Assembly: GCA_019459525.1 (NCBI GenBank) | Contig: JAIBEY010000083.1 | Span: 1-55,991, forward strand | DNA length: 55,991 bases | Direction: 5' to 3' | Source: Prolixibacteraceae bacterium | GTDB lineage: Bacteria > Bacteroidota > Bacteroidia > Bacteroidales > Prolixibacteraceae | In this document: in pieces, positions 27,340 through 36,086 of the stretch | How the letters are laid out: every line of letters begins with the position of its first letter | Numbering within the stretch: position 1 is the first letter of the stretch | Translations under genes and position numbers: made by a program | Notes under the pieces: model-generated | The model's input: the letters and a program-made list of their open reading frames with translations, nothing else | What the model was told of the DNA's origin: nothing | Databases searched by the model: none

Positions 27340-28781
27340 GAAACTTAATTTTCCATATCCTTTTATTCCTGATACTGTGGTCGTGCAGCACACCGGAAAA
27401 CGTGAAGTATAGTCACGAACTTCCGCCTGTTTATCCGGATTATATCGATGTGGTGATTCCGGTTAACATAGCCCCGCTCAACTTTTTACTGCGCAACGAT
27501 CCGGAGAAAATGGTCGTTGTTATTAAAGGAACTAACGATTCGATAGTTGTTGCAGGGAATCAGAAAATAGCTATTCCGCTGAAAAAATGGAAAGCGCTTC
27601 TGATCCGGGAACAGGGACAAAGCCTGAAAATTACAGTTAAAGCCCGGTTAAACGGAGAGTGGATTCAATACCAGCCGTTTACGTGGGAAGTGGTGAGCGA
27701 CAGCATTGACCCATACCTGAGTTACCGGCTTATTGAACCCGGTTACGAAGTTTGGAATAAAATCCAGATGGTTGAACGCAACGTGGAGAGTTTCGGTGAA
27801 CGGGTGCTGGCCGATAATAACCTGACCGACGGCAGTTGCATGAATTGTCATATCCATGGTAATCAGGATGCTGCGCTATCCATGTTTCATTTGCGCGGTA
27901 AAAATGGCGGAACAATCCTGAATAAAGATGGCAAACTGCGCAAAATCAACACCCGCACCAACGGAATGATTTCGAATGCTGTTTACGGAAATTTTCATCC
28001 TTCCGGACGATACGCCGTATTTTCAACGAATATTATTATTCCTGAATTTCATGCCTATCGGAGCGAACGGCTTGAAGTATATGACACGGCTTCGGATTTG
28101 GTCGTATTGGATTTTGATCAGGATAAATCGATCACCCAGCCGTTCCTTTCGGATACGGCCACATTCGAATCCTTCCCGGTTTTCTCAGCCGACGGAAAAT
28201 GGATTTATTATTGTGCCGCGCCAACCGTGTCTTTACCCGATAGCATCAAATCATTGAAATACAATGTGCTTAAAGTTGGGTTCGATGCTGAAAAAGGAAC
28301 AATTGGCTCGCAGGTTGATACGGTTTGGAATGCCAGGCAGATGAACGGATCGGTCTGTCATCTGAAAACATCGCCTGATGGCACTTTCCTGCTTTATACG
28401 GTGGCCGACTACGGGACCTTTCCGATTTGGCACCGCGAAGCCGAATTGCAGCTGATGAATCTGAAAACGGGAGAAATCGATCTTTTGAAAGGAGTTAATG
28501 GCCCCAATTCCGATTCGTATCACAGTTGGTCGTCGAACAGCTGCTGGTTCGTTTTTGCCAGTAAACGCGACGATGGCATTTATGGCAAGCCTTATTTTTG
28601 TTACATTGATGCCGGCGGAAAAGCGCACAAGCCTTTTGTATTGCCACAGAGCGATCCGGCCAGTTACGATTTTATGCTGAAATCGTTTAATATTCCTGAA
28701 CTGTCGAAAGGCCCGGCACCGTTTGATGCCGAAGATATTGAGCGTATTTTTTGGAAACAGGAAGCTGAACAGGTTAAATAA
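27336..28781 (+). CDS. TolB-like beta-propeller lipoprotein with CxxCH heme motif, copy A
   Basis: A 481-residue lipoprotein (LILWSC, Cys17). An N-terminal beta domain (PDYIDVVIPVNIAPLNF) is followed by a c-type heme motif SCMNCH (C168, C171, H172), with a conserved MFHLRGKNGG shortly after that could offer a Met or His axial ligand. The C-terminal ~300 residues are PD40/WD40-like propeller blades (HPSGRYAVFSTN, FSADGKWIYYC, SPDGTFLLYT, WSSNSCWFVFASKRDDG). Homologues are usually labelled TolB-like. It is coupled to the DUF6057 gene by a 4-nt overlap. The paralogue at 30560 keeps the same architecture and heme motif. Function not established. Confidence 0.82.
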   Translation: MRNLIFHILLFLILWSCSTPENVKYSHELPPVYPDYIDVVIPVNIAPLNFLLRNDPEKMVVVIKGTNDSIVVAGNQKIAIPLKKWKALLIREQGQSLKITVKARLNGEWIQYQPFTWEVVSDSIDPYLSYRLIEPGYEVWNKIQMVERNVESFGERVLADNNLTDGSCMNCHIHGNQDAALSMFHLRGKNGGTILNKDGKLRKINTRTNGMISNAVYGNFHPSGRYAVFSTNIIIPEFHAYRSERLEVYDTASDLVVLDFDQDKSITQPFLSDTATFESFPVFSADGKWIYYCAAPTVSLPDSIKSLKYNVLKVGFDAEKGTIGSQVDTVWNARQMNGSVCHLKTSPDGTFLLYTVADYGTFPIWHREAELQLMNLKTGEIDLLKGVNGPNSDSYHSWSSNSCWFVFASKRDDGIYGKPYFCYIDAGGKAHKPFVLPQSDPASYDFMLKSFNIPELSKGPAPFDAEDIERIFWKQEAEQVK

Positions 28782-28807
28782 CAATATAACGTGATAACAT
28801 TTTTGAA

Positions 28808-30553
28808 ATGAAGATATTTTCAGTCAACACATTGCTTTCGCTGGGATTTGGCTTAATTGTGTTCGTTTTCTTTGCCTTTTTCTACCGCTTTCACCTGAAT
28901 TATCAGGAGCAATACCAGCTCTTTTTGTTTTCAGCCGATTACTTCCTTAAATTCATGGAAAAGCCCGGTGGGTTCAGCGATTATGTGGGTAATTTCTTTA
29001 CGCAGTTTTCCTTTTACTCGTGGGTTGGGGCTAGCATCATTGCGGTATCGTTAACCTTATTGCAAAGGGCTGTTTGGCTGATCTCGCGAAAATCGGGAGC
29101 CAATTCCTTATTTTACCCCATTACCTTTATTCCATCGTTGCTCTACTGGGGCTTGTTGTGCGACGAAAATTATTTGTTTGGCGGAGTAATGGTGATGTTG
29201 CTGGTTGCTGTTTCTGTCTGCATTTATACCCTGATTGATTCTATTCCGGCACGTATCTCTTTCGTCGTTTTATCCATCCCGGTACTTTATTGGCTGGCAG
29301 GTGGAGCGTTTCTGGTTTTGCCCATTTTTGCCTTTGTTTCGGAAATCCTGAAAAGGCAGGTGAAATGGACCTATCTGGCAATATTTGCTTTGGTTGTCGC
29401 AATACTTTCAGTTGCTTTACCGGTAATTAGTAAAACTTATTTTCTTCAGTACCCACTTCGGCAGGTCTGGATTGGGGCAAATTTCTTTCGCTTCCCGGTA
29501 AATCTGCCTTTTAATGTGGGTGTCATAGCTTTGTTAATCATTTTTATTCCGTTTACCCTTCGGTTTCTTTCGGGGCAGGTTAAAACTCAGAAAACGACCA
29601 TACTTCTTGGCTTGCAATGGCTGGTGTTGCTTTCAGGAGGTGTGTTTTTTATCAGCAGTGCCGCCGATATGGCTAAGGAAGAGGTGATGGCTTACGATTT
29701 TAATGTGCGCATGCGAAAATGGTCACGGGTGATTGCGCTGGCCGACAAAAAGTCGCCTGCAAGTCCGTTGTCGGTTACCTGCCTTAACCTGGCACTCGCC
29801 AAAGAAGGATTACTTGCCGAGCGGATGTTCAGCTATTACCAGAATGGCGTTGGTGGTTTATTGCCCGATTTTACGCGCGATTATACGATCCCCATGATTA
29901 CCGGCGAAGTGTATTACCACCTGGGATTTGTGAATACGGCACAACGCTATGCCTTCGAGGCTATGGAAGCTTTACCTGATTATCAAAAGAGTGTGCGGGC
30001 TGTCATGCGTTTGGCCGAAACAAACCTGATAAATGGAAACTACGCGGTGGCCGAAAAGTATTTGAGTTTGCTTCAGAAAACGTTCTATTATCGGGCTTGG
30101 GCCAATAATGCGCTGCAAACAATGAAAGACGAAAACCTGATTGCGCAGCATCCGGAGTGGGGATGGTTGAGGCAATGCCGGTCGAAAGAAGACTTTCTTT
30201 TCAGCGAAGGCGAGAAAGATATGATGCTGGGCGTTTTGTTCAGGCAAAACCAGGAAAACCGGCTGGCTTACGAGTACCTAATGGCCTATACGTTACTGAA
30301 TAAAGACCTGAAACATTTTTTACAGTATTTCCCGTTAGGCGAATCGCTCAATTACCGCGCTATTCCTAAAAGTTACCAGGAAGCCTTGATTTACGTTTGG
30401 GTAAACACGAATAACGATCCAACAAAAGATATTCCTTATCCGGTGAGCAATGCAACCAAACAACGGCTTCAGGCCTTTCAGCGGTCAGCCGGTGCAACCC
30501 AGCCGAACGGATTTTCTGATTCGTATTGGCATTATTTTTACTTCAGAAAATAA
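28808..30553 (+). CDS. DUF6057-type multi-pass membrane protein, copy B
   Basis: A 581-residue paralogue of the protein at 25603, with the same plan: a hydrophobic N-terminal ~290 residues with multiple membrane segments (LLSLGFGLIVFVFFAFF, YWLAGGAFLVLPIFAFV, GVIALLIIFIPF) and a soluble helical repeat C-terminus (RAVMRLAETNLINGNYAVAEKYLSLL in parts). Shared motifs are LFLFSADYFLKFMEKPG, SDYVGNFFTQF and LLNKDLKHF. It starts 26 nt after copy A of the propeller gene and ends 6 nt before copy B. The similarity is clear but the sequences are well diverged, so the duplication is old or the modules were joined separately. Confidence 0.8.
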   Translation: MKIFSVNTLLSLGFGLIVFVFFAFFYRFHLNYQEQYQLFLFSADYFLKFMEKPGGFSDYVGNFFTQFSFYSWVGASIIAVSLTLLQRAVWLISRKSGANSLFYPITFIPSLLYWGLLCDENYLFGGVMVMLLVAVSVCIYTLIDSIPARISFVVLSIPVLYWLAGGAFLVLPIFAFVSEILKRQVKWTYLAIFALVVAILSVALPVISKTYFLQYPLRQVWIGANFFRFPVNLPFNVGVIALLIIFIPFTLRFLSGQVKTQKTTILLGLQWLVLLSGGVFFISSAADMAKEEVMAYDFNVRMRKWSRVIALADKKSPASPLSVTCLNLALAKEGLLAERMFSYYQNGVGGLLPDFTRDYTIPMITGEVYYHLGFVNTAQRYAFEAMEALPDYQKSVRAVMRLAETNLINGNYAVAEKYLSLLQKTFYYRAWANNALQTMKDENLIAQHPEWGWLRQCRSKEDFLFSEGEKDMMLGVLFRQNQENRLAYEYLMAYTLLNKDLKHFLQYFPLGESLNYRAIPKSYQEALIYVWVNTNNDPTKDIPYPVSNATKQRLQAFQRSAGATQPNGFSDSYWHYFYFRK

Positions 30554-30559
30554 TTGAAA

Positions 30560-32032
30560 ATGAACAGATATTTCATAGTAGTTATCGTTTTTCTCCTTCT
30601 CAGTTTCCAGGCTTGTCGGGAAACGGTAGCGCCTAAAGAGGTGCGAAAAGAAAAACCAGCAATTTTTCCTGATTATGTGGATGTGACAGTCCCGGCAACA
30701 ATTGCTCCCCTGAATTTTAAAGTTCAGGACGAATATTCGGCCATAGACGCGGTTATTGAAGGGCGCAACCAGGAAGTTATTCATATTCAGGATAAAAAGG
30801 AAATCTGCATTCCTGAAAATAAATGGGCGCAACTGCTGGCCAACAGTAAAGGCGACAGTCTCCGGATCACGGTTTCAATAAAAAAACAAGGTAATTGGAT
30901 TCGGTTTGCACCGTTCGCGGTGCATGTGAGTGACGTGCCGATTGATTACGGACTGGTTTACCGGCTCATTGCCCCGGGATACGAAGTTTACAGTAAAATG
31001 GGCATTTATCAGCGCAATCTTTCCAGTTTTGACCAAAGCCCTATTGTTGAAAATACGCTGATTCCGGGTAGCTGTGTCAATTGCCATTCTTTCCGACTGT
31101 CCGATCCGAAGAACATGAATCTGCACATCAGGGGTAAAAAAGGCGGGACAGTTTTAATGACCGACGGAAAAATTAATCTGCTGAATACTAAAACGGATGA
31201 GACAATTTCGAATTTTATTTACCCATTCTGGCATCCTTCCGGAAACTATGTAGCTTATTCGGTAAACAACATTCATCAGGTATTTCATGCCGCCAAAACA
31301 AAACGGGTGGAGGTGGTTGATGGTGCTTCGGATATTGTGGTTTACGACATCAAAAACAACCAGCCGATTAGCTGCGCAGAGTTGATGAACGACAGTATTT
31401 TTGAAACTTTTCCATCGTTCTCACCCGATGGACGATCGCTTTATTTTTGCAGTGCAGCTCACCGGGAAATGCCACAAGAGTTTAACAAGGTACAATATAA
31501 CCTCTGCCGCATCGCATTTAATCCCGAAAACGGAACTTTTGGCGGGCAGATTGATACATTATTCAACGCCACAGCGATCAATAAAAGTGTTACTTTTCCA
31601 CGTCCGTCGCCTGATGGAAGATACCTCATGTTTACGCTGATTGACTACGGGAACTTCTCGATCTGGCACAAAGAAGCCGATCTGTATTTGCTTGATCTGC
31701 AGACCGGACTTTGCCGTTCGATGGATGAGGCGAACAGTCGTGATACCGAAAGTTATCATTCGTGGTCGTCCAATTCACGGTGGTTTGTTTTCAGCAGCCG
31801 CCGGATCGACGGGCTTTATACCCGGCCGTTTATTGCCAGTATCGACGAAAAAGGAAACATCGGGAAACCGTTCCTGCTTCCGCAGGCCAATACCGGCTTT
31901 TATACCAACCTGATGGAATCGTTTAATATTCCGGAGTTTGTGACCGGAAAAGTGGAGGTTGATCCCAACGAGATTGAGAAAATGATTGTTGGAGATAAAG
32001 TTTCGCAGGTTGGGAAACTAAAAATGCAATAA
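30560..32032 (+). CDS. TolB-like beta-propeller lipoprotein with CxxCH heme motif, copy B
   Basis: 490 residues from ATG 30560; an in-frame TTG at 30554 is less likely. The lipobox is SFQAC (Cys19). The order of parts matches the gene at 27336: an N-terminal beta domain (PDYVDVTVPATIAPLNF), heme motif SCVNCH (C172, C175, H176), the conserved MNLHIRGKKGG, then propeller blades (HPSGNYVAYSVN, FSPDGRSLYFCSA, SPDGRYLMFTLIDYG, WSSNSRWFVFSSRR). Conservation of both Cys and the His across diverged paralogues argues for real heme attachment outside the cytoplasm. A heme-lyase system is not in the window. Confidence 0.82.
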   Translation: MNRYFIVVIVFLLLSFQACRETVAPKEVRKEKPAIFPDYVDVTVPATIAPLNFKVQDEYSAIDAVIEGRNQEVIHIQDKKEICIPENKWAQLLANSKGDSLRITVSIKKQGNWIRFAPFAVHVSDVPIDYGLVYRLIAPGYEVYSKMGIYQRNLSSFDQSPIVENTLIPGSCVNCHSFRLSDPKNMNLHIRGKKGGTVLMTDGKINLLNTKTDETISNFIYPFWHPSGNYVAYSVNNIHQVFHAAKTKRVEVVDGASDIVVYDIKNNQPISCAELMNDSIFETFPSFSPDGRSLYFCSAAHREMPQEFNKVQYNLCRIAFNPENGTFGGQIDTLFNATAINKSVTFPRPSPDGRYLMFTLIDYGNFSIWHKEADLYLLDLQTGLCRSMDEANSRDTESYHSWSSNSRWFVFSSRRIDGLYTRPFIASIDEKGNIGKPFLLPQANTGFYTNLMESFNIPEFVTGKVEVDPNEIEKMIVGDKVSQVGKLKMQ

Positions 32033-32082
32033 GTTATTGGTGAATTTAATTATTACCGGTAGGTTTGAAAAACAGATTTGAA

Positions 32083-33288
32083 ATGGAAGAAGGAGCAGTA
32101 AAAAGATTACAGAGCGTGATGGTTGAACCTCAATATCGTATTTTTAAATCCACTGGTGTGGGAAATTTTGAAGAGCAGTGGGAGAGTTGTTTCAATAGCT
32201 TTAAGCTGTTTATAGCTGCCGGTTTCAACCGAAAAGCATTTATCGTCCGGGTGTTCGTCGCTGCTGAAAATACACAGGAGTTTGCACGTTATGCTGCGCT
32301 TATTAAGCAAAAATTTTCCGGGGATGTGGTTCCATACAGCATTTTGGCCGAATCGCCTGAAAAACCGTATCGGGTGATCATCGAGGCTGGCTTCGTCTGC
32401 ACAGACCTTATCCGGGTTGAATATGGTCAATGTGAATCACTCCGTTTTTGCAAGTTGTCGGCTTCAGGATACAACGAATATTGGTTTGCTGGTGTTAATG
32501 GCAATGCTGAGGGTTTAACAATTGCCGGGAAAGCCAGTAGCGCCTTCAGTCAGCTTTTATCCGCTTTTCTGAAACTGGATTTGGGATTTAACCAGATTGT
32601 CAGGCAGTGGAATTATGTGGAACGGATCTACGGATTTGAACAAATTGATGCCCAACAAAGACAAAATTACCAGCTTTTTAACGAAGCCAGGGGCGAATAT
32701 TATTCCAGGTACCGCACTGTTCCTGATTTTCCGGCAGCAACCGGTATTGGTGTTGACTTTGGTGGTGTTACCATCGAATGTATGGCTGTATCGACAGACG
32801 AAAACCTGAAATCGGTTGCCATCTGTAATCCCAAGCAGCTCAATTCCTATACATACGGGCAGGCCGTTTTAAAAGGCGAACCACCGCGAACCAAGGCAGG
32901 AAATCAACCTCCGCAATTCGAGAGGGCCCGGTTATTAACCAACGACCAAACGTCGCGCCTGTTTATTTCGGGCACTGCATCTATTGTTGGGCAGGAAACC
33001 ATTGGCTTAAATGATGTGGAAAAACAAACCCGGGTAACCATTGAAAATATGGAATTATTATCCGCGGAAACAAACCTCCGATCGTATTATCCCGAACTTA
33101 TCAGTGTTCCTGACCAGTACGCGTATGTGCGTGTTTATGTGAAAAATGAAGCAGATATTCCTGTCGTTCAGTCCATTTGCCGGAACTATTTTGGTGAAGT
33201 GCCAATGCTTGTGGTGAAAGCTGACATTTGCCGCGCCGATTTACTGGTTGAAATTGAAGCCGAGCTGATCGCAACCCCGAAAAAGTAG
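32083..33288 (+). CDS. Chorismatase / RidA-superfamily-like protein
   Basis: 401 residues from ATG 32083 (a TTG at 32065 is in frame but has no better leader). The second half looks like the RidA/YjgF-fold and FkbO/Hyg5-type chorismatases: WNYVERIYGFEQIDAQQRQNY in parts, FNEARGEYYSRYR, PDFPAATGIGVDFGG, LFISGTASIVGQETIGLNDVEKQTRVTIENM in parts. The N-terminal half seems to be a second, more diverged copy of the same fold. Chorismatases split chorismate to 3-hydroxybenzoate-type products; related Bacteroidota proteins accompany pigment or quinone-like pathways. Here it ends the DUF6057/CxxCH operon, 50 nt after copy B. Family call moderate; activity not proven. Confidence 0.6.
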   Translation: MEEGAVKRLQSVMVEPQYRIFKSTGVGNFEEQWESCFNSFKLFIAAGFNRKAFIVRVFVAAENTQEFARYAALIKQKFSGDVVPYSILAESPEKPYRVIIEAGFVCTDLIRVEYGQCESLRFCKLSASGYNEYWFAGVNGNAEGLTIAGKASSAFSQLLSAFLKLDLGFNQIVRQWNYVERIYGFEQIDAQQRQNYQLFNEARGEYYSRYRTVPDFPAATGIGVDFGGVTIECMAVSTDENLKSVAICNPKQLNSYTYGQAVLKGEPPRTKAGNQPPQFERARLLTNDQTSRLFISGTASIVGQETIGLNDVEKQTRVTIENMELLSAETNLRSYYPELISVPDQYAYVRVYVKNEADIPVVQSICRNYFGEVPMLVVKADICRADLLVEIEAELIATPKK

Positions 33289-33320
33289 AACGGAAAGTCT
33301 GAATGGGCTAATTCCGATTT

Positions 33321-34400
33321 TTATTTTTCCAGTTTATACCATTTCACTGCATTCCTGTAGAAAATTTTGTCAACTACCTGCTTTGGAAGGTGTAGTCCGG
33401 TGAAAGGACTATCGATATCGGGTGATTTCAGTTCCATTTCGCCGGTGAAGTAATTCCAGTCTTTGATTCGCGTGGTCCGGATGCCCGCATAAAACATGCT
33501 ATCGAGCTTGCTTCCGGAATAGTTAATATCCGTTCCGTACAGAATCCGATCCTGATATTTGATCAGGAAATCGCGTACTTTTTCCTTGTTTTTGGCACTT
33601 TGGTATTGCAAATGGCAAATCCGTGCGGCTAAATCTACTGCCATATTCGGGAAACGATCGAGTTTTTTTGCCAGTTCGTCCACACTCCATTCTTCGCTAC
33701 CCAAATGGCATCCAATAAATTTGAGGTTCGGATGTTTTGCCAGCATGTTGTCGCGGGCATCCAACTGATCCTGATAAGTAGGGTATTCCGGATGCAAATA
33801 CATATGGTATTCGGGGTGCCGCTTAAAATATCTTTTATCGTTGTTAACCGTCATCGAGTCTGTTGGCAACCAGCAGTTTTTGGGTTCTCCCAAATGTCCG
33901 GTTAGTGGTAACCCCTGTTGTTCTATAAACGAAATTACCGGATCGAACCGGCTGTTACTCACCATGATGAAATTTCCTGCTCGGTCGCGTTCAGTCATGC
34001 CAATGTTTTTCCAGAGTTTCACGCCAACAGCACCTCCCGAAATGTTTCTACCGAGTGCAGCAATGGTTTCCTGTTCCCAATTATCGCCATTCCAAACGGC
34101 TGTATCAAAAGCAAATGTAGCGAGATAACAGATATGGCCAGGGAATTTCTTCGCTAGCGTTACGGCTGTATCCCTTTGCGTGTTTACGTCTTCACCCGCA
34201 TTTACATTGATGGTTATCAGCCTTAATTTTTCACTGGTGAGGTGTTCCGTAAGCGATGCCTCTGTGGTTAAAATATGGACGTGCGCATCAATTTTAGGTA
34301 CCTTAAAATAGTCGGCTTCGGTATAAAAGGCAGGTTGGCAGGAATAACCAAATATGGAGATTAAGCCTAGAAAAACCGGAACGAGATTTTGCTTTTTCAT
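33321..34400 (-). CDS. Amidohydrolase_2-family lipoprotein
   Basis: 359 residues from ATG 34400, chosen because MKKQNLVPVFLGLISIFGYSC gives a clean lipoprotein signal; an in-frame start at 34424 would add eight residues before it. The TIM-barrel amidohydrolase signature is present: DAHVH near the N-terminus for metal binding, GHLGEP, GCHLGSEEW and YGTDI for the later metal and catalytic positions. The substrate is unknown; decarboxylase- or lactonase-like members exist in this superfamily. It is 33 nt downstream of the DoxX fusion gene on the same strand, so the two are probably an operon, and it converges with the chorismatase-like gene. Confidence 0.85.
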   Translation of the reverse strand: MKKQNLVPVFLGLISIFGYSCQPAFYTEADYFKVPKIDAHVHILTTEASLTEHLTSEKLRLITINVNAGEDVNTQRDTAVTLAKKFPGHICYLATFAFDTAVWNGDNWEQETIAALGRNISGGAVGVKLWKNIGMTERDRAGNFIMVSNSRFDPVISFIEQQGLPLTGHLGEPKNCWLPTDSMTVNNDKRYFKRHPEYHMYLHPEYPTYQDQLDARDNMLAKHPNLKFIGCHLGSEEWSVDELAKKLDRFPNMAVDLAARICHLQYQSAKNKEKVRDFLIKYQDRILYGTDINYSGSKLDSMFYAGIRTTRIKDWNYFTGEMELKSPDIDSPFTGLHLPKQVVDKIFYRNAVKWYKLEK

Positions 34401-34433
34401 AAAATAGGATTTAATTCCGGGCAATCAATTTGT

Positions 34434-35990
34434 TTATCCGTACCACTCCCGTGTTCGGTTAGTTTTGCCCAAACAGTTGATAGCTGTATTTACATTGCTC
34501 ACTACCTGAAAGTCGAACATGCCCACGCAAATAAAGTCGGCGCCATTGTCGTAAGCCCATTGAAATCCGTCTTTGGGTTTGATAGCTCCGGCGGCCAGCA
34601 CTTTGAAACCCATTACCGGAACGGTTGCTTTGTTTACAAATTCTACGGTACGTTCCGGAAACAGGCAAAAAATGTTGTTGTGAAACTTGTTGTGATCAAG
34701 GTGATTTTTCCCGTCAACTTCAAACGGAATGCGGTTTTCACGCGGGTGAGCCGACCAATACTGATCGTGGTGCATGGTTTTCATGTAGTAATCAGGAACG
34801 ATTCCCTGATCGGCACAGGCGATGAGCGATTCAACCGAATGAGCCCCCAAACCTGCCGTGAACCCTTGTTGGCGGATGTGGCTGAGCATTTCGTCAATTA
34901 CCTCCAATTTATTGTCGCGTACCAGCCAGTCGCACCAGTTCCCCTGAACCTGAATGATGTCAACGCCGAAGTCAATCGCCTTGTCAATGTTTTCAACGAA
35001 TAGTTTTTTGTCGGTATGTGGTCCTACTTCTGCCAGTTTCTGATTATTCAGGTTGGGCCCTACTTGTGTGATGACTTTGATTTTGCTGCCGGTCATCTTT
35101 TTGTATTTGGCCAACAGTGGGTTCGATGGAAAACCAATGTTAATGGTATTTATGCCGGCTTTTTCGGCCAGTATCAGGGTTTCGTACACTTTTTGTTCGG
35201 TATTGTAAGCCTTGAAAAGAGTATCGGCATAAATCAGGTCGCGGGCGTGCGACCATCCGCCAATCAGGTTTCCTCCGGCAATCAATCTGCTAATCTCGTG
35301 TTTGCCGATTTTCCCTTTCGGAAGTTCGCCTTTTAGCTCATTGAGTGCCATTTGTTTCACCTGAATGGTGGCACCCGACATCACATCAACGCCGTAAGTT
35401 TTGAAATTGCTGACAGCACCCCAGCCCATCGCACCCAAAACAGGTAAAGTGGCCAGATTTTTCAGGGCTTCGCGGCGCGATGAACTGCTTTCCGGATCGG
35501 GAATGCCTGCCTTTTTCCGTTGGCGGAACGTTTCGAGCAGCGTATCGATACTGAACCCTTTTTCAGGATAAAAAAACAGAAAAATGAGGGCAGCGGCTTC
35601 AATAAATAATTTATCGACAATAAATAAATGGCCTTCAGATGCGTTCATCAGCTGACTTCCGAAGGGCGGATAGGCGAAATAATACAGGGTGAGCAAAGCT
35701 GCTCCGCAAATGGATGCTATCCGGCTGAAGAGTCCGATAAACAAAGCCAGCCCGATGAGCAACAATCCGTACATATTCAGAAAATCGCTGGCCTGAAGTA
35801 TTGCCGGTGAATTGGCAATCCAATGGTAAAATCCGGAGAAAAACCCGGAAGTGTTCAGGAGAAAACCGGAGGCGGTCCAGTTGCCTTGCATAATTTTTGA
35901 TAAGCCTTCGTACAGAAAGTGCCAGCCAATGGCAACGCGGAGAATGGTAATCAATACACGGTTGTACAAAGTTTTTTGCTGAAGTTTCAT
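34434..35990 (-). CDS. DoxX membrane domain fused to TIM-barrel, with internal Tat-like motif
   Basis: A 518-residue fusion. Residues 1-145 are a four-helix DoxX-family membrane domain (VLITILRVAIGWHFLYEGLSK, LLLIGLALFIGLFSRIASICG in parts, FIVDKLFIEAAALIFLFF). A linker carries SSSRREALKNLATLPVLGAMG (R172-R173), very like a twin-arginine signal, followed by a hydrophobic stretch. Residues ~205-518 form a TIM-barrel, aldo/keto-reductase-like or related (RLIAGGNLIGGWSHARD, INTINIGFPSNPLL, DIIQVQGNWCDWLV, GLGAHSVESLIACAD, GADFICVGMFDFQV). The barrel is presumably outside the cytoplasm next to the lipoprotein amidohydrolase. Catalytic activity is unassigned. Confidence 0.78.
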   Translation of the reverse strand: MKLQQKTLYNRVLITILRVAIGWHFLYEGLSKIMQGNWTASGFLLNTSGFFSGFYHWIANSPAILQASDFLNMYGLLLIGLALFIGLFSRIASICGAALLTLYYFAYPPFGSQLMNASEGHLFIVDKLFIEAAALIFLFFYPEKGFSIDTLLETFRQRKKAGIPDPESSSSRREALKNLATLPVLGAMGWGAVSNFKTYGVDVMSGATIQVKQMALNELKGELPKGKIGKHEISRLIAGGNLIGGWSHARDLIYADTLFKAYNTEQKVYETLILAEKAGINTINIGFPSNPLLAKYKKMTGSKIKVITQVGPNLNNQKLAEVGPHTDKKLFVENIDKAIDFGVDIIQVQGNWCDWLVRDNKLEVIDEMLSHIRQQGFTAGLGAHSVESLIACADQGIVPDYYMKTMHHDQYWSAHPRENRIPFEVDGKNHLDHNKFHNNIFCLFPERTVEFVNKATVPVMGFKVLAAGAIKPKDGFQWAYDNGADFICVGMFDFQVVSNVNTAINCLGKTNRTREWYG

Positions 35991-36086
35991 GTTTGGTAGG
36001 TTAGGTTGTTGATTGTTTGGTTTGGTTCAAAATCAGACCGTTAATTTCAGTAACTTTTTTGAAAAAACAGCAAAAGAATGGAATTT

